NCBI GenBank assembly: GCA_010092855.1
Contig: JAADYV010000451.1
Coordinates: forward strand, 1 to 36,726
Length of the DNA: 36,726 nt
Reading direction: 5' to 3'
DNA from: Chloroflexota bacterium
GTDB lineage: Bacteria > Chloroflexota > Anaerolineae > Aggregatilineales > Aggregatilineaceae
A program made the position numbers and the translations under genes. Under the pieces are notes generated by a model. That model was given only the letters and a program-made list of their open reading frames with translations. It was not told the origin of the DNA and ran no database searches. Positions 25,452 to 33,547 of the stretch are shown here, in pieces (the stretch's first letter is position 1; the number at the start of each line of letters is the position of its first letter).

Positions 25452-25850
25452 TTAGAAGAATACCCAAATGGTCCCCCCGACCACTGTAACCAATACCACG
25501 ACCAGCGCCAGACCGACCAGCCAGCGTCGGATCGGGCGCTTTTGGTGTGTATTGTCTGCCAAGACTGATGCCACTGCTTGCTGGTCCAGGCGCTGCAACT
25601 GGCGGCGCGCAATAGGATTAGCCGAGTTCAGCTCCAGCACGTTCTCGAAACACACCCGGCGATCGGCATCTGTTTCGACCACGCTCGCCAACCACAACCA
25701 GACCTGTTCATGATAGGGATCAACTTCGATAGCCTGCCGAAATAGGTCGTGGGCTTGCGTCCGATCCCCGCGTTGGGCCGCTGCTTTGCCAGCCTTGAAC
25801 AGGCTCAAAAACTCCTTGGGCGCGCTCAGCAAATCGGATGGCGTGTCCAT
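25452..25850 (-). CDS. TPR-like protein with C-terminal TM helix
   Basis: 132 aa. Residues about 15-90 form two to three TPR-like helix pairs: GKAAAQRGDRTQAHDLFRQAIEVDP, then EQVWLWLASVVETDADRRVCFENVLELNSANP. A short basic linker (HQKRPIRR) leads to one C-terminal TM helix (WLVGLALVVVLVTVVGGTIWVFF), so it is a tail-anchored protein with its TPR in the cytoplasm. The TPR module is shared with the three genes that follow upstream (26089-30108). GGGGGAAG lies ahead of the ATG. Ligand unknown. Confidence 0.85.
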   Translation of the reverse strand: MDTPSDLLSAPKEFLSLFKAGKAAAQRGDRTQAHDLFRQAIEVDPYHEQVWLWLASVVETDADRRVCFENVLELNSANPIARRQLQRLDQQAVASVLADNTHQKRPIRRWLVGLALVVVLVTVVGGTIWVFF

Positions 25851-26017
25851 GGTTTTCTTCCCCCGCAGTCTCCAGACATAATGTGCTTGTATATAAACGC
25901 GATTGCATTGTGTCTGACCCGCTTGTTGTTGTAATATATGTTCCTGTGTGACATTTCTATTGTACCATGAGTTTGATTTGCACGACCAGACTCATTGGCA
26001 TTATTACCTGATCCAAC

Positions 26018-26044
26018 AAAAAAACCGGGTTTGCCCCGGTTTTG
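26018..26044 (-). terminator. Intrinsic terminator downstream of the first propeller gene
   Basis: AAAACCGG / CCGGTTTT stem with an 8-nt loop and a long A-run on the plus strand, which is a U-run of seven for the minus-strand transcript. Placed 45 nt past the stop at 26089. The remaining gap to 25851 holds only the AT-rich promoter area of the 25452 gene. Confidence 0.8.
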
Positions 26045-26088
26045 TTGCCCGCTCTGTGCTTATCAGCCACGGTAGATGTTCGAGCAGA

Positions 26089-27768
26089 TCAGCGGCTCCA
26101 GTCGTTGGCCAGGTTCCGGTTCTCGTCAACCAGGACCTGGAACACCTCGTCGGTGGCGATGTTATACAGAAACACGTCCCAGTTCCCTGCTTCGTCCAAC
26201 CGGTCGGACGAAAACACAATCCAGTCCGGGTTTTCCGGCGAATAGCGTGGTTGGATGTCGTTCCATTCGTAGTCGAGAATGGGTTCTGGTGTGGCGCCAC
26301 GTGTGTCTACCGGCAGCCGGAAGATGTCCATATCGTCTGCGCCAGCTTGTTGGGCCTGGAAGATGATATATTCGCCATCCGGCGACCAATCGGGGGCAGC
26401 TTCAATGAACTCGTTACCGTTCTCGGTCAACTGCTGCCGTCCGGCGTTGGGGGTGGTATTCCTCACGTCAATGTCGTAGAGAAATAACTCTGTCTGGCCA
26501 GTTTGCTCGTTAGTGGCCACATAAACGAGTTGGCTGCTATCAGGCGAAAAAGCGGGCCAGCTTTCAGTGTATACACCGCGCGTATCGTCGGTGAGTTGCA
26601 GGGGGTTGTCGGTGCGGTCCACGCGCTCAAGACTGTCGTTTATCTCCAACAAGAATAGCTGGGTGGTGTCGAAGCCTGAGATGTGGGCAGTAAAGGCCAG
26701 GTAGCGACCATCCGGTGACCAGGCAAGCATGTCGCTGTTGTCCAGGATACTTCCGGGCCACAGCCGCGCAGCACTGGTTTGCTCCGTGCCGTACAGATTG
26801 CTCAGGGTCAGAAAAGTATCCTGGAGGCTATAGTCGTAGAGTGTATACCCATAGTTCTCGCCGTTAGGTGACAGCACAGGCAGGTGACCCAACTTGAACC
26901 GGTCCTGGATAAGCTGTAATAGTTCCGTCCCATCCGGGTCAATCGTCCCTACAAATTGAAACCGGCGGTCATTGTTGAACGCTACCTCGTCCCCGTATTG
27001 CACGATGATCCTACCGGTCAATGGTTCGGTAACCGTTGGTATGGGGGTTGGCGTAGGTGGGACAGGGCTGGGCAAGGGTGTCGGGATTGCATCCTCTGGG
27101 GTGAGTGTCGTCTGTGCGCCAGTTTCTGCTCCGCCGTCCGGAAGGCCGTTTGGCTCCTGGTCCTGGCCAGATGTACCGTCGGCATCACCGTTGTTCTCGT
27201 CGGGCGTAGTACCGTCGGGTGCATCCGGGTCCGCCCCGTTTTCAGAGGAATCTTCGCCGTTTTCATCAGTATCCGGGTCTTCAGCGCTGTTCGTATCGTC
27301 CGGTGCATCAGCGTCGCTCCCAGCACTGTCACCTTGCCCCACTGCACCCGTATTGCCGGATGCCGCTGAACCATTGTCGTCACCTCCGCCGCTGCCCAGG
27401 GCCACAATCACCACAATGATCAGCACGGCAACGGCCGCTATGCCTAACCCAATGGCGAGGTACAGTGTATTGCGATCCATGCCCTCCCCGATGACGCCCC
27501 CCGAACTACTCGTCGCTTGTTTGCGATCAAGCTGGTCCAGCAGTCGTTGGGCGCGTTGGTTGTTGGGGTTAATGACGACAACGTTACCCAGGCAAACGCG
27601 CTTCTCTTCGTCGGTCTCAACCACCGCCGCCAACCAAAACCACCCTTTTTCGTTGTGCTGGTCCAGCTCGACCACCTGTTCCAAATACGAACGGGCGGTG
27701 GCTTTGTCATTGGCGCGTGCGGCCTGAATGCCATCTTTCAGCAGTTGTTCGATCTGCGGATTACTCAT
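26089..27768 (-). CDS. TPR-TM-TolB-like propeller protein 1
   Basis: 559 aa. The N-terminal TPR-like module (about 1-82: GIQAARANDKATARSYLEQVVELD, GWFWLAAVVETDEEKRVCLGNVVVINPNN) matches its neighbours. One TM helix (about 102-124, YLAIGLGIAAVAVLIIVVIVAL) is followed by a very long Asp/Asn/Gly/Glu linker and a Pro/Thr stretch (PTPLPSPVPPTPTPIPT). The remainder is a TolB/WD40-like beta-propeller with repeated blades such as AWSPDGRYLAFTAHISG, AFSPDSSQLVYVATN and DWSPDGEYIIFQAQ. Layout predicts cytoplasmic TPR and extracytoplasmic propeller. ATG 27768 (AGGGGG 5 nt ahead) is chosen over the track start at 27783. 36 nt from the next paralogue, so probably one operon. Confidence 0.88.
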   Translation of the reverse strand: MSNPQIEQLLKDGIQAARANDKATARSYLEQVVELDQHNEKGWFWLAAVVETDEEKRVCLGNVVVINPNNQRAQRLLDQLDRKQATSSSGGVIGEGMDRNTLYLAIGLGIAAVAVLIIVVIVALGSGGGDDNGSAASGNTGAVGQGDSAGSDADAPDDTNSAEDPDTDENGEDSSENGADPDAPDGTTPDENNGDADGTSGQDQEPNGLPDGGAETGAQTTLTPEDAIPTPLPSPVPPTPTPIPTVTEPLTGRIIVQYGDEVAFNNDRRFQFVGTIDPDGTELLQLIQDRFKLGHLPVLSPNGENYGYTLYDYSLQDTFLTLSNLYGTEQTSAARLWPGSILDNSDMLAWSPDGRYLAFTAHISGFDTTQLFLLEINDSLERVDRTDNPLQLTDDTRGVYTESWPAFSPDSSQLVYVATNEQTGQTELFLYDIDVRNTTPNAGRQQLTENGNEFIEAAPDWSPDGEYIIFQAQQAGADDMDIFRLPVDTRGATPEPILDYEWNDIQPRYSPENPDWIVFSSDRLDEAGNWDVFLYNIATDEVFQVLVDENRNLANDWSR

Positions 27769-27804
27769 GGTGCCCCCTAACATAAACGCAGCATTGATTT
27801 ATCG

Positions 27805-29466
27805 TTATTGTACCATGTCGGGTTCCCAGTTTGCATACCGAGTGTCGCCACGCTCCCAGACAACCTGTTTGATGCCCGCCAGTCCCTTGAGGGGAAGAAG
27901 TTCCGATGTGACGCGCACCACTTCAACCGGACCAGTTAGGGGCACCACGTACAGCTCGTACTGGCTATTCTCGCGGTTTGAGCTAAACGCGATCCACCTG
28001 CCGTCGGGTGACCAGGTTGGGTCGCGTTCTTCGGCCCGCTCGTCATTCAGGGTCAGCAAGCGAGCCGATCCAGAGCCATCTGCCGCCATCACGTACAAAT
28101 CGGCATCGCTCTCATCCCGATCGGAAATGAACGCGATCATCTCTCGGTCCAGGCCCGGCGCGGTTGCAGGGGCGGGCGACCAGGCGGGGGAAAAACTGCT
28201 GTTGCGAGCTTCGGTAAGGCGGGTCAATTCGCTCCCATCCACCCCCACGCGCCAGATTTCTGTTAAGCCGGAATCTGATGTTTCCAGGTCTGATGCAAAA
28301 GCCAGGTGCCGGCCATCAGGCGACCAGGTTGGTTGCCAGTCTTTCGCATCGTTATCCAACACTCGGCGTGGCTCGCCGCCATCCACTGCCATGATATAAA
28401 TGTCGTAGTCGCCGTCGACATCAGAAGCAAACGCGATCTGCGTGCCGTCAGGTGACCAGGTCGGGTCGCGGGCATTATCTCCTTCAAAGGTTGTGAGGGG
28501 ACGCACAACTCCACCGTCAGCGGGCGCAACGAAGATATCTTCGTATTCAACCACGACAGTTGCACCGGCATCAATGGTCACCTCGCGCAGGTATGCCGTA
28601 AACACAATCTGCTCGCCGTCTGGTGCGTAGCTGCCGTCGTAGACCCGTAGCAGCGTTACGCCTGTGTCCGACATGCTCTCCACCGACGAAAACCGCAGCG
28701 GAATTGATCGTTCCCGGTTGCCGGTACCATCCATCGTGTACAACCAGTCGTCCTGTCCATCGCGCTGGCCGGTGACCAGCAGTGCATAAGTATCCAACGG
28801 TAGGGGTGTAGCAGTAGGAGTCGCCGTTGGTCGAGGTGGTGGCACAACAGTCGCGGGTCTTCGTGTAGGATATGTGCGCAGTGGGTCTACTGTCATGCGT
28901 TGGCCAACTGGCGGTGTTAGGGTTAGCTGTGCTTCAGGAGGTAAATCACCACCGGCGATACCTATTGGGGCTGCGGGTGTACCGCCATCAGGTTCTGGGG
29001 TTGATGATTCGTCATCTGACGACGATAGTTCATTAACCAGCAGGACCAGCCCGAGCACGATCATAACCACGGCCAGCGCGCCCCCGCCCCATAGCAGCAT
29101 AGCATTGGGGCGACGCCTGCCGCTGGGACGTGCGATATCGCTTATGGCATCGGGTTGCATTACACCGGACGACCGCGGCACTTCGACTTGTTGATCTGCT
29201 GCTTCGGGACGCACGCCCGATGTTCCCAGGCGGTCTAGTGCTTGTCGTGCACGCCGGTTGTTGGGATTGATCTGGAGCACCCGCAGCAGACATTCACGCC
29301 GTTCGGCAGACGAAGAAGCCACCGACGCCAGCCACATCCACCCCAACTCATTGTTGGGGTCCTGGGCTACTACTTCCTCTAGAAAGGGGCGGGCGATTTC
29401 TGCGTTGCCACGCTGCGCCGCTTGAATCCCGGATCGTAATAAGTTGCGAAGTTCGTCGCTGCCCAA
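27805..29466 (-). CDS. TPR-TM-TolB-like propeller protein 2
   Basis: 553 aa, same architecture as the previous gene. TPR-like module 1-80 (GIQAAQRGNAEIARPFLEEVVAQDPNN, GWMWLASVASSSAERRECLLRVLQINPNN), a linker, one TM helix (about 128-148), a Ser/Asp then Pro/Thr linker (RPATVVPPPRPTATPTATP) and a propeller with clear blades: TWSPDGTQIAFASDVDGDYDIYIM, TWSPDGRHLAFASD, AWSPA and TWSPDGRWIAFSSN. Starts with TTG at 29466, with AGGGG about 10 nt ahead; no better start is visible. The propeller probably sits outside the membrane and senses or binds something; the ligand is unknown. Confidence 0.88.
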   Translation of the reverse strand: MGSDELRNLLRSGIQAAQRGNAEIARPFLEEVVAQDPNNELGWMWLASVASSSAERRECLLRVLQINPNNRRARQALDRLGTSGVRPEAADQQVEVPRSSGVMQPDAISDIARPSGRRRPNAMLLWGGGALAVVMIVLGLVLLVNELSSSDDESSTPEPDGGTPAAPIGIAGGDLPPEAQLTLTPPVGQRMTVDPLRTYPTRRPATVVPPPRPTATPTATPLPLDTYALLVTGQRDGQDDWLYTMDGTGNRERSIPLRFSSVESMSDTGVTLLRVYDGSYAPDGEQIVFTAYLREVTIDAGATVVVEYEDIFVAPADGGVVRPLTTFEGDNARDPTWSPDGTQIAFASDVDGDYDIYIMAVDGGEPRRVLDNDAKDWQPTWSPDGRHLAFASDLETSDSGLTEIWRVGVDGSELTRLTEARNSSFSPAWSPAPATAPGLDREMIAFISDRDESDADLYVMAADGSGSARLLTLNDERAEERDPTWSPDGRWIAFSSNRENSQYELYVVPLTGPVEVVRVTSELLPLKGLAGIKQVVWERGDTRYANWEPDMVQ

Positions 29467-29602
29467 GTCGGTTTGCCCCTAACACGCAACAATCTTGCGC
29501 TGTGCAGTCCATTAACAGGTCAAACTACACCAGTATCTTATAACGGACCGGCGCGCAAAGCCAGATATCCCATCGGGCGCAATGCAGGGGGACGGTATCA
29601 TG

Positions 29603-29630
29603 AAAAGGACCATCGGGCAGCGATCCTTTT
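29603..29630 (-). terminator. Weak hairpin in the gap between two TPR genes
   Basis: AAAAGGA / TCCTTTT, 7 bp with a 14-nt loop, in the 270-nt gap 29467-29736. It could end the 29737 transcript. The rest of the gap shows no gene; the plus-strand ORF across it is a shadow. Confidence 0.35.
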
Positions 29631-29736
29631 GTCATGTCATGCACGGCAAGCACCAATCATGGCGAACACGTGCTGGCCAGTGATTGCCGCCAAGCCCCGA
29701 ACACACATATGCCCCTGCGAAGACCCAGGCCAGGCG

Positions 29737-30108
29737 TCAATTGACAGCGCTGAGCAACACGATGATCAACACGATGACGAAAACCACCACGACGATAGCT
29801 ACGCCACTGAGGATGATCACACGGCTGTTGCTCGACTCGCGCTTGGTCTGCATAGCTTGCAGCTCGCGCTGCGCAGTTGGATTGCTGGGATTGATGCGCA
29901 AGACCGTATTCAGATAGCGAGCGCGGTCTTCGGGGGTTTCGGCCACTGCCGCCATCCACAGCCATGCACGTTCGTTCTGCTTGTCGGATTCCAGAATCTG
30001 CTGGAAAATTACGCGCGCGCTTTGCTTGTTGCCCTGCTTGGCCGTTTGAATACCCAACTGCATCAACTGTTCCAGGTTGGGGGTATCGGTATTAAGACCT
30101 GTATCCAT
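29737..30108 (-). CDS. TPR-like protein with C-terminal TM helix
   Basis: 123 aa. TPR-like module (about 12-90: GIQTAKQGNKQSARVIFQQILESDKQN, AWLWMAAVAETPEDRARYLNTVLRINPSNP) then a C-terminal TM helix (VIILSGVAIVVVVFVIVLIIVLLSAV). Same plan as the 25452 gene, and the fourth member of the family in this stretch. AGGAG lies 9 nt before the ATG. It has its own good promoter. Confidence 0.85.
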   Translation of the reverse strand: MDTGLNTDTPNLEQLMQLGIQTAKQGNKQSARVIFQQILESDKQNERAWLWMAAVAETPEDRARYLNTVLRINPSNPTAQRELQAMQTKRESSNSRVIILSGVAIVVVVFVIVLIIVLLSAVN

Positions 30109-30171
30109 TGGCGTTCACTCCTGCTTGAACACAGCATCACCGTCAACAGTTCCTGACAATTTTCTAACACT

Positions 30172-30200
30172 TTTATAGTCTCTTATGCGGCGTCTGACAA
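30172..30200 (-). promoter_or_regulatory. Sigma-70 promoter for the 29737 gene
   Basis: Minus strand: TTGTCA (30195-30200), 17 nt, TATAAA (30172-30177). Both boxes are one base from consensus. Leader of about 57 nt to the ATG. Confidence 0.65.
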
Positions 30201-30291
30201 GTGGAATCTGGCAAATTGGCATAGCCAGTTCGTACTACATCGCATTCCATTCGGCTAGGCAAACCCAGGAAGACGGTTTCTGAAAAACTTG

Positions 30292-30320
30292 TTAAAAAGC
30301 GCATATCATGCTTTTATACT
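30292..30320 (+). promoter_or_regulatory. Promoter for the nth-kinase operon
   Basis: TTAAAA (30292-30297), 17 nt, TATACT (30315-30320). Predicted start near 30327, a leader of about 38 nt before the TTG start of nth. Divergent from the promoter at 30172-30200; together they fill the 256-nt gap 30109-30364. Confidence 0.5.
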
Positions 30321-30364
30321 CTTGATAGTTTAAGGTATGCTGAAAACACTGTAACGAGTTCAAC

Positions 30365-31069
30365 TTGAACCAACATACGCCTGACATCAACCAACAACGT
30401 GCTAAGTACGCCCGGATCGCGCGTTTGCTATCCGATACATACGGCTATCCGGAATGGCGCCAGCATCTGCCGCCGGTGGATGAACTGGTCAGCACTATTC
30501 TAAGCCAGAGCACGACCGACACCAACCGGGATATGGCCTTTGATGCGCTCAAAGAACGATACCCAACCTGGGAGGCGGTGCGCGATGCGCCAGTGGCGGA
30601 GATCGTTGAGACGGTGCGGCCCGCCGGGCTGGCCAACCAGAAGGGGCCGCGCATCCAGGCCGCGCTGCATTACCTGACCGATACGCAAGGCAAGATTACG
30701 CTCGATTTTCTGGCGGACCTGCCGGTTGATGATGCGAAACAGTGGCTGACACAGATGAATGGGATTGGACCCAAAACCGCCGCGATTATCCTACTGTTTG
30801 CGTTCAACAAGCCAGCTTTTCCGGTCGATACACATGTCCACCGGGTGACAAAACGATTAGGCTTGATCGGTGAAAAAACCAGCGCAGAACGTGCCCATCT
30901 CGAGCTAGAAGCCATGATCCCGCCCGAAGACTACTATCCGGCACACCTAAACCTGATCCGACACGGACGTGAAGTTTGCCAGGCACGCCAGCCCCGCTGT
31001 GATGTGTGCCCGCTAAAAGCGAACTGTGATTATTATCAACAACGAGTGACCGAAGGCACAGGCTCATGA
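30365..31069 (+). CDS. nth: Endonuclease III (DNA glycosylase/AP lyase)
   Basis: 234 aa base-excision repair enzyme that removes oxidised pyrimidines. HhH-GPD fold: the hairpin motif MNGIGPKTAAIIL carries the catalytic Lys (K137), the catalytic Asp is in FPVDTHVHR (D155), and the C-terminal [4Fe-4S] ligands are C-x6-C-x2-C-x5-C (CQARQPRCDVCPLKANC). All key residues are present and the length is normal. Start is TTG 30365; the ribosome site is weak (ACGAG), but no later start keeps the conserved first helix. Overlaps the histidine kinase by ATGA. Confidence 0.94.
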   Translation: MNQHTPDINQQRAKYARIARLLSDTYGYPEWRQHLPPVDELVSTILSQSTTDTNRDMAFDALKERYPTWEAVRDAPVAEIVETVRPAGLANQKGPRIQAALHYLTDTQGKITLDFLADLPVDDAKQWLTQMNGIGPKTAAIILLFAFNKPAFPVDTHVHRVTKRLGLIGEKTSAERAHLELEAMIPPEDYYPAHLNLIRHGREVCQARQPRCDVCPLKANCDYYQQRVTEGTGS

Positions 31070-32949
31070 CCCAAATCCCTCCCCGCAACAGTCATGAATT
31101 ACAGATGGCGCTGTCGAACGCGCGTCAAAACCTGGCGCTGCTGCGCAGCCAGGCCCAGGCCAATTCGGTAGATGCGGCCTACCTGGATGGGCGGTTGGCG
31201 GCGCTGGAAAAGCTGCTGGATGAGTTAGCCGCCAGCCACCAGGATACCATTCACCAGAAGCGCCTGGCCGCGCTCTACGATGTCAGCCGGGTTATCGGCT
31301 CGTCACTGGACCTGCAAACGGTGCTGGATCAGGTGATGGATGCCATTATCCAACTGACGGAAGCCGAACGCGGTTTTTTGATGCTGCTGGATGATGACGG
31401 CAAGCTGGCGGTGCGCGTGGCGCGCAACTTTGACCAGGAGACGCTCGAAAGCAGCGAATTCTCCGTCAGCCGGACGATCACGCGCGAGGTAGTCAACAGC
31501 GGCAAGCCGGTCGTGACGACCAATGCCCAAACCGACCCGCGCTACGCCGGGCAAGCCAGCATCGTGGCGCACGCGCTGCGCAGCATTATGGCGACTCCCC
31601 TGCGTGCGCGTGGCAACGTCATCGGCGTGGTGTATGTCGACAATCGCATCCGCACCGGTATCTTCTCCGAAAAAGACCTGGAAGTGCTGGATGCGTTCGC
31701 GGCGCAGGCTGCCGTCTCCATCGACAATGCGCGGCTCTATGGTGACAAAGACCAGGCACTGGCCGCCCGCGTCGAAGAACTGACGATGCTGCAATGGATT
31801 GACCGCCAGCTCAACGAGACGCTGGACATGACCAATGCGATGCGCATTACGCTGGAATGGTCGTCGCGGCTGTGCCATGCCGAAAGCGCCAGCCTGGGCC
31901 TGTACAATCCGGAAGAGAATGTGCTGCGGTTGGTGGCGCACTACGGCGAACCGGACGAGTTTTCCGGGACGGATGAAGTGCCCATGACCCATCCCTTGAT
32001 CGGGCAGGTGTTCGAAACCCACGAGGCCGCTCTGCAATTCTCCACTGCCGGGGAACAGGAGCGGACTATACTGTGTGTCCCCGTCCGGCGCGAAAACAGT
32101 GTGATCGGCATAGTGGCATTGGCCGCCAACCGTCCCAACGCTTTCGACGAGGATGCCCAGGCGCTGGTTTCTCGGCTGGCAGACCGTGCCGCCATCGCCA
32201 TCGAAAACGGGCGGCTGTACGACGCCGTGCAGGCTGCGAACCGCGCCAAATCCGAATTTGTGAGCCTGGTCGCGCACGAACTTAAGGTGCCCATGACCAG
32301 CATCGCAGGGTATGCCGACTTGATGCTGATGGTGGGCAATGCGGACGAGAAGCAAACTGGCTTTTTGAGCACCATCAAGAAAAATGTCGAACGGATGATG
32401 GTGCTGGTCAGCGACCTGACCGACATCAGCCGCATGGAAAGCGGACAGTTGCACGTTGAAAAAGAAGCCGTCGATGTGTACGCGGTGCTGGAAGAAGTGA
32501 AAGAGGGTGTGCTGCAACAGATCGCGGACCATAAACATATGCTGGTCGAGAAGGTGCCGCGCGACTTGCCCCAGCTCTCCGGTGATACCAGCCGCGTGGT
32601 GCAAGTGTTGGTCAATTTGCTGAGCAATGCCTACAAATATACACCCGAAGGTGGGACCATCACCATCCAGGCACAGAATCACGGCGAGCAGGTCAGCGTC
32701 AGCATATCGGACACCGGCATTGGCATGACGGAGGAACAGATCGCCAAGCTGGGTACCAAGTTCTGGCGCGCAGAGAACGACCATGTCAGCAACCAACCTG
32801 GCACCGGCCTGGGATTGGCCATCACGCGCAACCTGCTGACCTTGATGGGCGGCGACCTGGGCGTGCAAAGCGTGGTCGGCGAGGGCAGCACGTTTACCCT
32901 GGTGCTCCCGGTGTGGAAAGCTGCCGAACCGGTTCCTGCGAGTAGCTAA
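31066..32949 (+). CDS. Soluble sensor histidine kinase (GAF-GAF-HisKA-HATPase)
   Basis: 627 aa with no TM helix. An N-terminal helical stretch (about 5-60) precedes GAF domain 1 (about 65-220), a linker, GAF domain 2 (about 235-385), then HisKA with the H-box EFVSLVAHELKVPMTSIAGY (phospho-acceptor H404) and HATPase_c with the N-box NLLSNAYKYTPEGG, G1 DTGIGM and G2 GTGLGLAI. GAF domains bind small ligands or chromophores; there is no obvious chromophore Cys to argue for a phytochrome. No response regulator is adjacent. It is translated coupled to nth, an unusual pairing. The 521-aa ORF on the opposite strand is a shadow. Confidence 0.96.
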   Translation: MTQIPPRNSHELQMALSNARQNLALLRSQAQANSVDAAYLDGRLAALEKLLDELAASHQDTIHQKRLAALYDVSRVIGSSLDLQTVLDQVMDAIIQLTEAERGFLMLLDDDGKLAVRVARNFDQETLESSEFSVSRTITREVVNSGKPVVTTNAQTDPRYAGQASIVAHALRSIMATPLRARGNVIGVVYVDNRIRTGIFSEKDLEVLDAFAAQAAVSIDNARLYGDKDQALAARVEELTMLQWIDRQLNETLDMTNAMRITLEWSSRLCHAESASLGLYNPEENVLRLVAHYGEPDEFSGTDEVPMTHPLIGQVFETHEAALQFSTAGEQERTILCVPVRRENSVIGIVALAANRPNAFDEDAQALVSRLADRAAIAIENGRLYDAVQAANRAKSEFVSLVAHELKVPMTSIAGYADLMLMVGNADEKQTGFLSTIKKNVERMMVLVSDLTDISRMESGQLHVEKEAVDVYAVLEEVKEGVLQQIADHKHMLVEKVPRDLPQLSGDTSRVVQVLVNLLSNAYKYTPEGGTITIQAQNHGEQVSVSISDTGIGMTEEQIAKLGTKFWRAENDHVSNQPGTGLGLAITRNLLTLMGGDLGVQSVVGEGSTFTLVLPVWKAAEPVPASS

Positions 32950-32974
32950 CGCACCCTTTTCCGTACACTAGATC

Positions 32975-33006
32975 AGCGCGGCTGGAGTCATCCGTCGCGC
33001 TTTTTC
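32975..33006 (+). terminator. Terminator downstream of the histidine kinase
   Basis: AGCGCG / CGCGCT stem, 15-nt loop with possible inner pairs, followed by TTTTTC and then ATTTTTC. 25 nt past the stop. Confidence 0.65.
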
Positions 33007-33028
33007 ATTTTTCACTCATGGGCAATTG

Positions 33029-33066
33029 TCCCCTGACGGCGTATGATCTACAGCATACACAGGGGA
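33029..33066 (+). promoter_or_regulatory. Nested inverted repeat ahead of the carotenoid-type operon
   Basis: Outer arms TCCCCTG (33029-33035) and CAGGGGA (33060-33066) enclose inner arms GTATG (33041-33045) and CATAC (33054-33058). The right outer arm includes AGGGG, the only Shine-Dalgarno-like run before the ATG at 33080, though 14 nt away. It could be an operator or an RNA stem limiting translation. Confidence 0.4.
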
Positions 33067-33079
33067 AAGTTGACCCACA

Positions 33080-33547
33080 ATGGAACAAAGAACACTTCCA
33101 TATAACGTTTTCACTTACCAACAGCGCATGATGGCAGTGCTGTTGGGCTGGGCAGCGGGTAGCATCACCCTCGGTTTGCTGTGGTGGCGCGGTGGCTCGG
33201 AATGGCTGCGCGGCCTCGGCAGCCAGTTCGTAGGATGGGGCATTATCGACGGGCTGATCGCGCTGGGCGGGCTGCGCGGTGCCAACCGCAACGCAGCGTT
33301 GTTCGCCGCTGGTGAAATGGACGAAGCCACCCACGCCATCCACGCACAGCGTTTCGAACTGATCCTGTGGATCAACACCGGGCTGGACGTGCTGTATATG
33401 GCGTTCGGCGCGTGGCTGGTGCGTCATTTTCGCACGCATGACGAACGGCGCGGGATGGGGTTGGGCATTATCACCCAGGGCGCGTTTTTGTTCGTATTCG
33501 ACGGCGTCAACGCCCTACTGCTGCACCGGAGCTATGATGCTGATTGA
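33080..33547 (+). CDS. Small four-TM membrane protein of unknown function
   Basis: 155 aa. Four hydrophobic segments (about 17-37, 48-64, 93-113 and 124-147). Notable short motifs are GSEWLRGLGSQFVGWGIIDG and LILWINTGLDVLYMAFGAWL. I do not recognise a family with certainty. First gene of the carotenoid-type operon; its end overlaps the start of cruF by 11 nt, so the two are coupled. A role in membrane or pigment assembly is a guess from position. Confidence 0.75.
   Translation: MEQRTLPYNVFTYQQRMMAVLLGWAAGSITLGLLWWRGGSEWLRGLGSQFVGWGIIDGLIALGGLRGANRNAALFAAGEMDEATHAIHAQRFELILWINTGLDVLYMAFGAWLVRHFRTHDERRGMGLGIITQGAFLFVFDGVNALLLHRSYDAD

Noticed and set aside
29473-30156. 227-aa plus-strand ORF over the TPR gene and its flank
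   Set aside because: The minus-strand gene has a TPR motif, a TM helix, a ribosome site and a promoter; the plus ORF has none of these.
31303-32868. 521-aa ORF on the minus strand
   Set aside because: It lies fully antisense to a clear histidine kinase, its protein is His/Gln/Val-rich without motifs, and it is a codon-bias shadow.
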